Origin: Poriferisodalis sp965208485
GTDB lineage: Bacteria; Actinomycetota; Acidimicrobiia; Acidimicrobiales; Poriferisodalaceae
DNA: 64,000 nucleotides
Reading direction: 5' to 3'
Assembly (NCBI RefSeq): GCF_965208485.1
Contig: NZ_OZ242344.1
Span: 434,001-498,000 of the forward strand
A program made the translations under genes and the position numbers. The notes below the pieces were generated by a model, which worked only from the letters and a program-made list of their open reading frames with translations, had not been told where the DNA came from and did no database searches. Below, in pieces: positions 50,564-59,924 of the stretch; within the stretch, counting starts at the first letter, position 1, and each line of letters starts with the position of its first letter.

Positions 50564-51748
50564 CTACGAGCGTCCCCTTGCGCTGCGGCGCTTGCGACGC
50601 TTGGGAGCGCGTAGCTCACCGTCGCCTTGATGCACGTTGGCCGAAGACTCGTCAGAGTCACGGCCAGGGTCTGGCCCGCCCTCCACAGGCTCGCCGCGCT
50701 CGGCCGCCACTTCTCGCAACTTCGCCGCCTCGGCTCTCGAGAGCTTCTTGGGGATGTCCACCCGCACGACGACATGCAGGTCGCCCCGGCCTCGGCCATT
50801 CGAGCGCGGCACCCCCAGCCCACCCAGACGGATCGTGTCGCTGGGCTGCGTGCCGGCCGCCACGCGGAGCTCGGTGGGTCCATCCAGCGTCTCGAAGGTC
50901 ACGGTCGTGCCGAGCGCCGCCTGCAGCATCGTGACCGGCAGTTCCGCCACCAGGCTGTCGCCCTGGCGCACGAACATCTCGGATTCCTCCACGCGCAGGT
51001 GCACATAAAGATCGCCCGGAGACCCGCCTCGGGGTCCCACCGAGCCGCGGCCGCTCAGTCGAAGCGTGGCCCCCCCCTCGACTCCAGGCGGCACCCGAAC
51101 AACCAGCGAGACCTGCTCAACCCGGCGTCCTTCGCCGCTGCATGATCTGCACGGATCGGCGACCTCCTCTCCGATCCCACGGCATCGCAGGCAGGGCGCC
51201 GTGGTCACCATCTGTCCGAGGAAGCTCTGGCGCACCTGACGCACCTGCCCCACGCCCTCGCATGCCCTGCAGACGGTCGGCTCAGTGCCCGGCGCGGCAC
51301 CCGAGCCGTCGCAGTCGTCGCATCTCACCATGGCCCGCACGTCGATGGAGCGATCTGTCCCGAAGACGGCTTCGGCGAAGTCCAAGCCGACGACCGTCTC
51401 ATGGTCGTCGCCGCGAGGCGGACCGGCCGGTCGGCGGGTACGGGAACTGCGGAACGGATTGCCGCCGAAGAACGACTCGAAGATGTCGCTCAGGTCGAAG
51501 TCGAAGGCGGGTCCGCCCATGCCGCCGCGCAGACCCTCATGGCCGAAGCGGTCATAGCGAGCGCGTGCTTCAGGATCAGAGAGCACGGCGTATGCCTTGC
51601 TGATCTCCTTGAAGCGAGCCTCGGCCCCATCGTCACCCGGATTCGCATCGGGATGGCTCGCGCGCGCCTTGCGACGGTACGCACGCTTGAGCTCGTCCTC
51701 GCTGGCATCGCGGCTGACACCGAGCAGTTCGTAGTAGTCGGCAGGCAT
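50564..51748 (-). CDS. dnaJ: Chaperone DnaJ
   Basis: Hsp40 co-chaperone of DnaK; 394 residues. The J domain has the HPD motif (KARASHPDANPG), followed by a Gly/Phe region, four CxxCxGxG-type zinc motifs (CDDCDGSG, CRACEGVG, CLRCRGIG, CRSCSGEG) and the C-terminal substrate-binding domains. A basic tail (KRRKRRSARGRS) extends past the usual end. The first codon is 11 bases after the hrcA stop, so hrcA and dnaJ form an operon. No dnaK or grpE is in the window. Confidence 0.96.
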   Translation of the reverse strand: MPADYYELLGVSRDASEDELKRAYRRKARASHPDANPGDDGAEARFKEISKAYAVLSDPEARARYDRFGHEGLRGGMGGPAFDFDLSDIFESFFGGNPFRSSRTRRPAGPPRGDDHETVVGLDFAEAVFGTDRSIDVRAMVRCDDCDGSGAAPGTEPTVCRACEGVGQVRQVRQSFLGQMVTTAPCLRCRGIGEEVADPCRSCSGEGRRVEQVSLVVRVPPGVEGGATLRLSGRGSVGPRGGSPGDLYVHLRVEESEMFVRQGDSLVAELPVTMLQAALGTTVTFETLDGPTELRVAAGTQPSDTIRLGGLGVPRSNGRGRGDLHVVVRVDIPKKLSRAEAAKLREVAAERGEPVEGGPDPGRDSDESSANVHQGDGELRAPKRRKRRSARGRS

Positions 51749-51759
51749 CCGGCGTGAAC

Positions 51760-52815
51760 TCAGTCCTCGGCGGAACGCGCCGCGCTCGCCGCCGCAGGGG
51801 CTCCGTCGCCGTCACCGAGCGATGCCGACAGCCTCCGGCTCACCGTGTGCACTGCGGCGAGCGCCTTCGGATAGTCCATGCGAGTCGGACCCAGCAGGCT
51901 CACACTGCCGACGGTCTCGCCGTCGACCTCGTAGGGTGCGACCACCACCGAGCACTCCGCGAGGGGTTGCATGCCGGTCTCCGACCCGATCGCCACGCTG
52001 AGTCCCCGATCTACCAAGCTGCGCAGCAGTGTCACCACCATGAGCTGCTCCTCCAGCACTGACAGCACCGATCGCAGCGACGACACGGCCTCGAATTGCC
52101 CAGTGATCTTTGCGGTGCCTCCCACGTACAGATCACCGGTCGCGGGTTCGTCGGCAGCGAGCGCCGACAGCGCAGCATCCACCAAGGCATCGGTTGCCGC
52201 GTCACCGGTAGCGCGGACGTCCAGCCGTCGAGACCTTGCCCGACCGGTGAGCGCCTCATGGAGGACCGCAGAAGCTGCTCCAGTCGCTGGTCCTTGGGCT
52301 GCCGCCACCATCTCGGGGCTGCTGTACACGTCTACATAGGTGCGCTCGACAGCACCCGACGACATCACCAACACGACCAGCAGGCGCCCGCCGCCGAGGT
52401 CGACGAGTTGCGCGGAGCGGATCGTGTCCCGGTCGTGGCTGTGGGCCACGACCATCGCCGCATACTCGGTCAAGTCTGACAGCAGCCGGCTGGTGTCGGA
52501 CAGCAATTCGGAGATCTGCCCCTGCGCATGCGCGAAGAACGCACGCACCTGCTGGACCTCGGCGCTGTCCAGCGAACCCGGACCGAGGCCATCCACGAAG
52601 CAGCGGTAGCCCGCTTCGGTGGGAACGCGCCCGGCACTGGTGTGCGGCTGCGCCAAGTAGCCGTCGGCTTCGAGCGCGGCAAGATCGTTGCGCACCGTTG
52701 CGGGCGACACGTCGAGACGGGTCATCTCGAGCACGGCGGCCGAGCCGACCGGCTGTGCGCTCTCGATGAAGCTCTCCACGACCGCTCGCAGCACCGTGGC
52801 TCTGCGCTCGTCCAT
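51760..52815 (-). CDS. hrcA: Heat-inducible transcription repressor HrcA
   Basis: 351 residues from ATG 52815, preceded by a strong GGAGGAGTG site; an upstream ATG at 52848 lacks one. The winged helix is VVESFIESAQPVGSAAVLEM, SPATVRNDLAALEADGYL and PHTSAGRVPTEAGYR; the GAF-like middle and C-terminal domain are normal (EEQLMVVTLLRSLVDRG, GSVSLLGPTRMDYPKALAAV). A perfect CIRCE operator is not visible upstream; a weak dyad (AGCAT/ATGCT, 52872-52893) is the only candidate. Confidence 0.95.
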   Translation of the reverse strand: MDERRATVLRAVVESFIESAQPVGSAAVLEMTRLDVSPATVRNDLAALEADGYLAQPHTSAGRVPTEAGYRCFVDGLGPGSLDSAEVQQVRAFFAHAQGQISELLSDTSRLLSDLTEYAAMVVAHSHDRDTIRSAQLVDLGGGRLLVVLVMSSGAVERTYVDVYSSPEMVAAAQGPATGAASAVLHEALTGRARSRRLDVRATGDAATDALVDAALSALAADEPATGDLYVGGTAKITGQFEAVSSLRSVLSVLEEQLMVVTLLRSLVDRGLSVAIGSETGMQPLAECSVVVAPYEVDGETVGSVSLLGPTRMDYPKALAAVHTVSRRLSASLGDGDGAPAAASAARSAED

Positions 52816-52930
52816 CACTCCTCCGCAGCGGGGCCGCATGCCTGTCACCGTGCGGGTGACGGCGACACGCCAGCATGGCGATACGGCGATGCTACCGACA
52901 CCCTTTCGGGCCAGCTTCGAGCCGCGTATT

Positions 52931-53009
52931 CGCGCTGTGCTTCCCGCTCTGGTTCCCAGTCCCGATTCGATACGGGCTCACGGACCGCTGGGGCCTGCAG
53001 CTCCGCAGC
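52931..53009 (+). repeat. Family B dispersed repeat, copy 4
   Basis: Reads CGCGCTGTGCTTCCCGCTCT, then GGTTCCCAGTCCCGATTCGA, TACGGGCTCACGGACCGCTG and GGGCCTGCAGC. It sits between hrcA and lepA and ends at the lepA stop codon (TGA at 53010-53012), just as copy 1 ends at the DUF3039 stop. Confidence 0.6.
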
Positions 53010-54800
53010 TCAATTGTCGAGACGAAGCGCTGACACGAAGGCTTCGTTGGGGACTTCGACGCGCCCGATGGCCTTCATGCGCTTCTTGCCCTCTTTCTGT
53101 CGCTCAAGCAGCTTCCGCTTGCGAGTGATGTCGCCGCCGTAGCACTTCGAGAGCACATCCTTGCGCTTTGCCTTGACGGTCTCGCGGGCGATGATCCTGC
53201 CCCCGATGGCTGCCTGGATCGGCACGTCGAAGAGCTGGCGCGGGATGAGTTCGGCCAGCTTCGCGGTGATGGCCTTGCCGTAGGGGTACGCCCCGTCACG
53301 GTGGCAGATGGCCGAGAAGGCATCCACCGGTTCGCCGTTGAGCAGGATGTCGACCCGGACCAGGCGCTCCGCCCTGTAGCCCGCGTGGTCGTAGTCCAAG
53401 CTGGCGTATCCTTGGGTACGGCTCTTGAGGTGGTCGAAGAAGTCGGTCACGACCTCAGCCAGCGGCAGCTCGTAACGCAGCTCGATGCGTTCGGGCGAGA
53501 GATAGTCCATCTGCGACATCGACCCCCGCCGCGACTGGCACAGATCCATGACTGCTCCGGTGTACGCGCTCGGCGTCAGGATCGACACGTTCAGCATGGG
53601 TTCGGCGATCTCGTCGACCTGGCCTGCCGGCGGCAGGTCCGAGGGATTGTCGACTTCGAGGTCTTCGCCTTCTCTGGTCCGCACCCGGTACGCCACCGAG
53701 GGCGCAGTGGCAATGAGCGACAGGTCGAACTCGCGTTCGAGCCGTTCCCGGACGATCTCCATGTGCAGCAAGCCCAAGAAGCCGCAGCGGAACCCGAACC
53801 CCAGCGCGCTGGAAGTCTCGGGTTCGAAGGTGACCGACGCGTCGTTGAGCCGGAGTTTTGCCAAGGCATCTCTCAGTTCGGGGTACTCGTCGCCCTCGAC
53901 GGGATACAGACCGCAGAAGACCATCGGCTTCGGGTCGTCGTAGCCCTCGAGCGGCACCTCCGCCGGGGCCGCGGCGGAGGTCACGGTCTCGCCGGACCGA
54001 GCCTCGGCCACGTCCTTGATACCGGCAATGAGATAGCCGACCTCGCCGGGACCCAGCTCGTCGGTCGGCGTCACCGCAGGGACTCGCACCCCCACCTCCT
54101 CGGCGAGGTGCACCCCGCCGGCGTGCATGAAGCGCAGTCGATCGCCGGTGCGCAGCCGGCCGTTCACCACCCGTACCGAGGAGATCACACCCCGGTACTG
54201 GTCGAAGTGGGAATCGAAGATCAGCGCCTGCAGCGGGCTGTCGGGGTCGCCGCTCGGCGGGGGGACGCGTTCGACGATGGCGTCAAGCAGCGACGGGACG
54301 CCCTCGCCGGTCTTGGCCGAGATCGCCAGCACTTCGCCGGCGTCGATGCCGAGCACGCGCTCGATCTCCGACGCATACAGATCGGGGTCGGCGGCGGGCA
54401 GGTCGATCTTGTTGAGCACCGGCACGATGGCGAGGTCAGCCTCGAGGGCGAGGTAGCAGTTGGCCAGCGTCTGTGCCTCGATGCCCTGCGCGGCGTCGAC
54501 GAGCAGCACCACGCCCTCGCACGCGGCCAGCGAACGGCTCACCTCGTACCCGAAGTCGACGTGGCCGGGGGTGTCGATGAGATGCAGCGTGTGGCCTCGC
54601 CACTCAACCCGCACGTTCTGCGCCTTGATGGTGATGCCGCGTTCGCGTTCGAGGTCCATCGAGTCGAGGTACTGGGCGCGCATCGAGCGCTCCTCCACCG
54701 CGCCGGTCAGCTCCAGGATCCGATCCGACAGCGTGGATTTCCCGTGATCGATGTGAGCGATGATCGAAAAATTCCGGATAGAAGCGGTGCTGTCCGTCAT
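53010..54800 (-). CDS. lepA: Elongation factor 4 (LepA)
   Basis: Ribosome-associated GTPase; 596 residues from ATG 54800. G motifs: AHIDHGKST, DSMDLERERGITIKAQNV, DTPGHVDF, NKIDLPAADP, SAKTG. The LepA-specific C-terminal domain is intact (GFRCGFLGLLHMEIVRERLE, SYGGD-type KCYGGDITRKRKLLERQK, EGKKRMKAIGRVEVPNEAF). The frame extends to 55034, but that part is antisense to rpsT. It is divergent from rpsT with 100 bases between starts. Confidence 0.97.
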   Translation of the reverse strand: MTDSTASIRNFSIIAHIDHGKSTLSDRILELTGAVEERSMRAQYLDSMDLERERGITIKAQNVRVEWRGHTLHLIDTPGHVDFGYEVSRSLAACEGVVLLVDAAQGIEAQTLANCYLALEADLAIVPVLNKIDLPAADPDLYASEIERVLGIDAGEVLAISAKTGEGVPSLLDAIVERVPPPSGDPDSPLQALIFDSHFDQYRGVISSVRVVNGRLRTGDRLRFMHAGGVHLAEEVGVRVPAVTPTDELGPGEVGYLIAGIKDVAEARSGETVTSAAAPAEVPLEGYDDPKPMVFCGLYPVEGDEYPELRDALAKLRLNDASVTFEPETSSALGFGFRCGFLGLLHMEIVRERLEREFDLSLIATAPSVAYRVRTREGEDLEVDNPSDLPPAGQVDEIAEPMLNVSILTPSAYTGAVMDLCQSRRGSMSQMDYLSPERIELRYELPLAEVVTDFFDHLKSRTQGYASLDYDHAGYRAERLVRVDILLNGEPVDAFSAICHRDGAYPYGKAITAKLAELIPRQLFDVPIQAAIGGRIIARETVKAKRKDVLSKCYGGDITRKRKLLERQKEGKKRMKAIGRVEVPNEAFVSALRLDN

Positions 54801-54900
54801 CGCAGACCGCACGGTACCCTGCGGGGCCGGTTCAGCGGCAGTCCGCCGCCCCGCAGCGGGCATCACCCAGCCAGATCCACTCGCAGAAGGAATCGCCTTC

Positions 54901-55164
54901 GTGGCCAACATCAAGAGCCAGATCAAGCGCAATCGCCAGAACGAGGCACGCCGCATGCGCAATCGCGCTGTGCGCTCTGAGCTGCGGACCCGCGAGAAGG
55001 CGGTGGTCAGTGCGGCCGCCGCCGGCGAGTCCACCGACGAGATGCTGCGTCTGGCTCAGAAGCGTCTCGACAAGGCGGCCGCCAAGGGCGTCATCCACCG
55101 CAACGAGGCAGGGCGACGCAAGTCCCGGCTGGCCACCCGCGCTGCCCGTGGCAACTCGTCCTAG
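54901..55164 (+). CDS. rpsT: 30S ribosomal protein S20
   Basis: 87 residues from GTG 54901, with AGAAGGA upstream. Sequence is typical: ANIKSQIKRNRQNEARRMRN, basic throughout, with a helical LRLAQKRLDKAAAKGVIHRN and a C-terminal basic KSRLATR. Longer frames upstream run into the divergent promoter and are not coding. It is convergent with holA. Confidence 0.96.
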   Translation: MANIKSQIKRNRQNEARRMRNRAVRSELRTREKAVVSAAAAGESTDEMLRLAQKRLDKAAAKGVIHRNEAGRRKSRLATRAARGNSS

Positions 55165-55194
55165 CCGGCCCGAGCGCCGAAGCTCAAGCTCGTC

Positions 55195-56166
55195 TTAGCG
55201 GGCACTGGCGGCAAGTCGGGCGCAGAGAATCTCGGTGATGCAGCGGGGGTCGAGTCCTGACCGTCCGCGAAGATCCACATCGGCCGCTGCCGTCAGCTCG
55301 ACGGCACGCGCAATGCCATCGCTCCCCCGCCGACGGCAGGCATTGAGTGCTTTGCTGGCAGGGAAGGTGGAACCGCGCAGTCCGAGGACCTCCGCCGCTT
55401 CTTTCGCGCTCGCAGCGACGGCGCCGTCAAGACGAGCCATGCGGGTGATGTGGTTGGTCACCGACGCGGTGACCGCCAGCGGGTGCCGGCCGGCGCCCCA
55501 CATGCGCTGCAAAGCGGCAAGCGCTGCTGTGACGTCGCCCCGGTCAATGGCGTCGGTCAGCTCCCAGGGCGGCACATCGCCCTCAGCGCCCAAGTAGGGC
55601 AGCACGTCGCCGGGTCCGAGGCGCATGCCGGCCCCATAAACCGCCCCGAGCGTCTCGAGGATCGAGCCCAAGCGGCTGAGATCAGAGCCGAGGTGTTCTG
55701 CGATTGCCGCGCTGGCGCGGGCGTCCAGGGAGACCGACGATTCGGCGATCCGTTCTTCGATCCACGTCCTGCGGTGACGTGCCCCCCCGGGCACGTCACT
55801 CGAGACCCGCTGGCCTCCGGCGGCCTCGGCTGCAGTCGACAGCTGGCGCGGCAGGCGACCGGCATCCCATTCCAAGACGAGGTCCGTTGTCGGGCACGGA
55901 TCGTCGAGCCACGCGATGAGGTGGGCCAGTTCGGACGCTCCGAAGCGGCTCAACCCCCGGGCGACGACCACTCGATGCGTGGCCAGCATGGGCGGAGTGG
56001 ATGCGGCGATGACGAGGTCTTCGATCGTGTACTCGTCGCCAGAGAATTCGTGGAGCACTTCGGCCCGGTCGGCGTCTCCCACCCCTTCGTCGACTGCGGC
56101 TCGCACGGCTTCGGCGGTGAGGATCTCGTCGGTTCCGCTGACGAGTCTCACGGTTCCGCCTGCCAC
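55195..56166 (-). CDS. holA: DNA polymerase III delta subunit
   Basis: Clamp-loader subunit that opens the beta clamp; 323 residues. Recognisable by the N-terminal EVLHEFSGDEYTIEDLVIAA, VVVARGLSRFG and TDLVLEWDAGRLP, and the C-terminal collar domain (PPWELTDAIDRGDVTAALAA, RHPLAVTASVTNHITRM). Overlaps the comEC stop by 19 bases, so the comEA-comEC-holA order is a tight operon, as in many bacteria. Confidence 0.93.
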   Translation of the reverse strand: MAGGTVRLVSGTDEILTAEAVRAAVDEGVGDADRAEVLHEFSGDEYTIEDLVIAASTPPMLATHRVVVARGLSRFGASELAHLIAWLDDPCPTTDLVLEWDAGRLPRQLSTAAEAAGGQRVSSDVPGGARHRRTWIEERIAESSVSLDARASAAIAEHLGSDLSRLGSILETLGAVYGAGMRLGPGDVLPYLGAEGDVPPWELTDAIDRGDVTAALAALQRMWGAGRHPLAVTASVTNHITRMARLDGAVAASAKEAAEVLGLRGSTFPASKALNACRRRGSDGIARAVELTAAADVDLRGRSGLDPRCITEILCARLAASAR

Positions 56167-58010
56167 TCCTCGGACGCTACTGCGGGTGTTGCGGGTGTTG
56201 CCTCAAGGCGTTCTGCAGAGGCGGCGACCCGCAGTCCGCCGACGGTGACAGTGCTGCGCACCGGGGTGTACGGCACCGACCCGCCGAGACCTTCCGGAGC
56301 GAGCACGCGGCCGATCTCGTGCCGCGCCGCCAAGGCCCGCACCGCCTCGCGGCCGGCCCGGCTGGCCGAGCGGGCCACCAGCACGTCGATGCCGTCGATG
56401 CCGGCCGTAGCGAGTCGGTCGAGCGCTCGTGAGGCATCGGGCCGATCCACGACGACGACGGTGGGGTGAATGCGGTGCACGGTCAGGTGCGCGCCCGACG
56501 GCGGCGGCGTTCGATGCGAGTCCGCCACGACCCATACCCCGACGGCGAACGCTGCGATCACCAAGCCTCTCACGGCTGTCCCGTGGCGGCGCGCCGACAG
56601 TCCCGCGGCGATGCATGCACCGGCCACCAGCCCGATGCCGCCGATTTCGGCCAGTTCGATGTTGGGCCAGCCAAGATCTGCTCCCCAGCGGGCCACCGAA
56701 GCGACCCAGCCCAATAGCAACCGCGTCGGCAAGTGCAAGACCGCTGCTACGGCATCGCCCGCGAGTCCGCCGGCCAAGCCCGCGACAAGGCCCCAGACCA
56801 TGGCCGGCCCCGCTATCGGGCCGGCCCCGACGTTGGCAGGAATGCTGGCCAGCGGCAGTGATCCGAAGACCGCTAGCTGGACTGGCAGGACACCGGCTTG
56901 GGCGACGAGCGTCGCTGCGAGGGCCAGACGGAGCCATGGCGGACCCCACAGCAGCCCGGCGACGCGGCCGGCCCAGAACACGATGGCGGCCGTGGCGGCA
57001 ACCGAGAGCTGGAATCCCACCGAGCGCACGAGCAACGGATCGATCAGCAGCAGCACGATGACGGCAGTCGCCAGCAGGCGAGGAGCCGAGGCCCTTCTGC
57101 CGATCGCGTGCGCGCCGACCGCCAAGGTCGCCAGCACGCAGGCCCGCAGCACCGATGGCTCGCCGCGAGTCAGCACCGCGAATTGCGCGAGCAGCAGCCC
57201 GACTGCGCCGAGCCGCAGCAGCGGTCGAAGCCGGACCAGCAGCGGCGCGAACAGCAGCAGCACGAACGCCACGTTCGAACCCGACACCGCGAGCAGGTGG
57301 GTCAGCGAGGTGGCCCGGAAGTCGTGCACCACCTCGGGCAGCTGCCCGCGGTCGTCGCCATAGACGAATCCTGCGAGAAGCGCAGCGTCCCGCTGCGAGA
57401 GCGAAGCACCCGATTCGGAGACAAGGCCTCGAACTCGATTGGCGAACCGGAACGGCACAGCGCCGCCGTCGATGCGGTGCGCTGCGGTGATCTGCGCGCT
57501 TCCTGCGACATGGCGCGACCACATGAAGTCACGGTCGCGGTCTTCCGCTGGTTCTGTGCTCGCGCTGAGGTGCCAACGCTCCCCCATGGCGGCGTCTTCG
57601 GCTGCCCAGGCCGGCGGACCTCGGGTCCTGCCCTCCCACCGGAACCGCTCCCCGTTGATCTCTGCGCTGAACGGCACCACCAGCGCGCCGGCCCGCCACT
57701 CCGGGTCTGCAGTGAGGATGGCCTCACCGTCGAGAGTCCCGCCGCTGGCAGCCTCCAGCGCCGCGATCTGCACACCCATCGATGCTGCGCCCAATATCAG
57801 CAGGCCAGCAGGAATGAGCACCCGTGCTCTGGTGGAGATGCCGACCGCCGCGGCTGCGGCGCCCCACCGCCACGACACTTGCGGCGCCCAGAGCGCGCCG
57901 ATCGCCGTGCTGATGGCCGCTGCGACGATCCAACGATCCGATACTGCGCTCAGCCACCTGAACGGCCTAGGTGCCGCCAGCGCCGCCTTGACGGGTTCAG
58001 ACCTTCGCAT
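56148..58010 (-). CDS. comEC: ComEC/Rec2-type DNA uptake channel protein
   Basis: Membrane channel for transforming DNA; 620 residues from ATG 58010. The N-terminal helices and the DUF4131-type OB region are followed by the competence core (RDAALLAGFVYGDDRGQLPE, LLAVSGSNVAFVLLL, GEPSVLRACVLA). The C-terminal section after about residue 500 corresponds to the beta-lactamase-like domain but is short and lacks the HxHxDH metal motif, so nuclease activity is unlikely. It overlaps comEA by 14 bases. Confidence 0.92.
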   Translation of the reverse strand: MRRSEPVKAALAAPRPFRWLSAVSDRWIVAAAISTAIGALWAPQVSWRWGAAAAAVGISTRARVLIPAGLLILGAASMGVQIAALEAASGGTLDGEAILTADPEWRAGALVVPFSAEINGERFRWEGRTRGPPAWAAEDAAMGERWHLSASTEPAEDRDRDFMWSRHVAGSAQITAAHRIDGGAVPFRFANRVRGLVSESGASLSQRDAALLAGFVYGDDRGQLPEVVHDFRATSLTHLLAVSGSNVAFVLLLFAPLLVRLRPLLRLGAVGLLLAQFAVLTRGEPSVLRACVLATLAVGAHAIGRRASAPRLLATAVIVLLLIDPLLVRSVGFQLSVAATAAIVFWAGRVAGLLWGPPWLRLALAATLVAQAGVLPVQLAVFGSLPLASIPANVGAGPIAGPAMVWGLVAGLAGGLAGDAVAAVLHLPTRLLLGWVASVARWGADLGWPNIELAEIGGIGLVAGACIAAGLSARRHGTAVRGLVIAAFAVGVWVVADSHRTPPPSGAHLTVHRIHPTVVVVDRPDASRALDRLATAGIDGIDVLVARSASRAGREAVRALAARHEIGRVLAPEGLGGSVPYTPVRSTVTVGGLRVAASAERLEATPATPAVASEEWQAEP

Positions 58011-58677
58011 GCGGTCTGAGCTGCGAGAGCTTGGCCGGCCCGATCCCGGGTACCTCTTCAAGCTCGTCCAACGACCCGAACGGCCCGTGCTCTGTCCGGT
58101 GGGCAATGATCGCTGCCGCCAGAGACGGGCCGATGCCCGGCAGCGTCTGCATCTGTGCTGCTGTGGCTGCGTTCACGTCGAGAGGCCCCGCGACAGCCGC
58201 GCCGGGCGACTCGCTGCCAATCGCCGGCTGCTCGCCTACGAGCGGCACGTAGATCTGCTGACCGTCACGCAGCCGCTCGGCCAGATTGACCGCAGCGGTG
58301 TCGGCATCGAGGGCGGGACCTCCTGCCGCGTCGACGAGATCGCCGACCCGGAAGCCGGCCGGAACCTCATACAGGCCGGGTCGCACGACAGCGCCGGCAA
58401 GATGCACTCGCAGCATCGCGGGCTGAGTCGTCGCCACCCCAAGCGGCGCACCGTCTGCTGCCGCCGGCAGGTCGATCGGCTCGGGCGCGCCGTGCCGGAC
58501 ACCCGCCAGAAACCCCACGCCCACGACGGCGACGAGGGTGCCGGCCCCCACCAGCAATGGCACCGCGCCGACCCGACGGGCAAATCCCGCCAACTCTGCC
58601 AAGACGGCACGCCAGTCAGTGGAGCGCCCGTCTGTTGAGAAGCCGTCATCTGAGGGTCTTGGACCCGGTGCCCGCAT
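57997..58677 (-). CDS. comEA: ComEA-like DNA-binding protein
   Basis: DNA receptor for competence, 226 residues. One membrane helix (about 39-58), an SLBB domain (RVHLAGAVVRPGLYEVPAGF, then GQQIYVPL) and two C-terminal helix-hairpin-helix motifs (LPGIGPSLAAAIIAHR, VPGIGPAKLSQL). The gene is 14 bases overlapping with comEC, giving the standard comEA-comEC order. Confidence 0.94.
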   Translation of the reverse strand: MRAPGPRPSDDGFSTDGRSTDWRAVLAELAGFARRVGAVPLLVGAGTLVAVVGVGFLAGVRHGAPEPIDLPAAADGAPLGVATTQPAMLRVHLAGAVVRPGLYEVPAGFRVGDLVDAAGGPALDADTAAVNLAERLRDGQQIYVPLVGEQPAIGSESPGAAVAGPLDVNAATAAQMQTLPGIGPSLAAAIIAHRTEHGPFGSLDELEEVPGIGPAKLSQLRPHAKV

Positions 58678-58687
58678 TCAAGCGAAC

Positions 58688-59845
58688 TTAGTGACTGACT
58701 TTGGCAATCTTTGATGTAATTTTCACCGTTTTCAATCTGAACATCGCTGTGATGCAGAGCACTAGGCAGACTGCCGCCCAACCGCCGAAGAGCCAGCGGG
58801 GCCCGAGGTAGCCATACAACGGCGGCCCGCCGAATGCAGCGCCGGCGGCCACCGTCAGGCCGACGGCTTCCAGCACGCCGGTCCCCATCGCCGCCTGCTC
58901 GGCACCGGTGGCCTCGAGCACGAGCACCTGGGCGCCCATCTCGCCGTATGACTCCGTGACCGCCTCGGCCAAACCGACCAAGATGAAGGTCCACAGCCCG
59001 CCGATCCAGCCGTAGAACAGCACCGCAGGCACGAACAGTGCCAGCGCGGGCACGGCGACGCGACCCCCGCCGAGCCGCTCAGCCAGAGCACCGGTGTACG
59101 GCGGCAGCGCCATGAGCGGGATCCCGATGATGAGCAGCCCGACGGCCAGCTCGTTCGAGGACAGCCCGATGTCGGTGAGGTAGCGGTCGACGGTCGCGTC
59201 GAAGATGCCGATCAGGCCGAACACCCCAACGTGCACGCAAATGGCCGCCTGCACCCGGGGGCGGCGGAGCAGGCTCGCCAGGTGCGAGTAGTCCACCGCT
59301 GCTACGGCAATCGGCGACTTCGAGATCAGCACTGCTGCGATCGGTCCGAGCAGTGCCATCAGGGTGCCGGTGAACAGGAACGGGGCTTCGAACGAGACGC
59401 CGCTGAGCGCCGCCCCGATGGCAGGACCGCTGATGAATCCTGCGACCGCGCACGACAGCAGGCCGCCCACCTTGGCACCGCTGCCGCTGATGTCGCGGCC
59501 GATCAGCGCTTTGCGAGCCACCAGACCGAACAGTCCGAAGGCGAGGCCTGCCAAAGCCCGACTCAACACCAGCGACCAAGTCGCCTCCGCGAACACAAAG
59601 CCGTAAGCCCCCAGCACTGCTGCGGTGACCGAGACCCACGCCACGAGGCGGTGACGGCCGCGGTCGACCAGCGGCGAGAGCAGCAGTTGGGCCGCAAGGC
59701 CGGCGACGAAACCGGCAGATGCGACAAGCCCCAGCTCCCAGAACCCGAGGCCGTAACGATCTTGCAGGTCCGCTAGGTAGGCGAAGATGACGCCCATCGA
59801 TGCCGTGACGAGGAACTGTGTCGTGTAGATCGCCACGTACAGCAC
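58688..59845 (-). CDS. MFS transporter
   Basis: 385 residues, about 12 hydrophobic segments. MFS signature elements are the basic loop between helices 2 and 3 (SPLVDRGRHRLVAW) and the proline-glycine-rich helix 5 (SGPAIGAALSGVSFEAPF). The start is GTG 59845; other codons just inside are possible. It lies 10 bases upstream of comEA on the same strand. The substrate is unknown. Confidence 0.88.
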   Translation of the reverse strand: MLYVAIYTTQFLVTASMGVIFAYLADLQDRYGLGFWELGLVASAGFVAGLAAQLLLSPLVDRGRHRLVAWVSVTAAVLGAYGFVFAEATWSLVLSRALAGLAFGLFGLVARKALIGRDISGSGAKVGGLLSCAVAGFISGPAIGAALSGVSFEAPFLFTGTLMALLGPIAAVLISKSPIAVAAVDYSHLASLLRRPRVQAAICVHVGVFGLIGIFDATVDRYLTDIGLSSNELAVGLLIIGIPLMALPPYTGALAERLGGGRVAVPALALFVPAVLFYGWIGGLWTFILVGLAEAVTESYGEMGAQVLVLEATGAEQAAMGTGVLEAVGLTVAAGAAFGGPPLYGYLGPRWLFGGWAAVCLVLCITAMFRLKTVKITSKIAKVSH

Positions 59846-59924
59846 CGGCGAAGCGTAGGAGCGTCACGGCGCTGCCGCGGCCATGATGGAGCGCGGCGGG
59901 TGTTTCAGAAGAGAGGGAACGACT

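Noticed and set aside
53301..54980. 559-codon plus-strand open frame
   Set aside because: Lies opposite lepA, with composition typical of a shadow frame.
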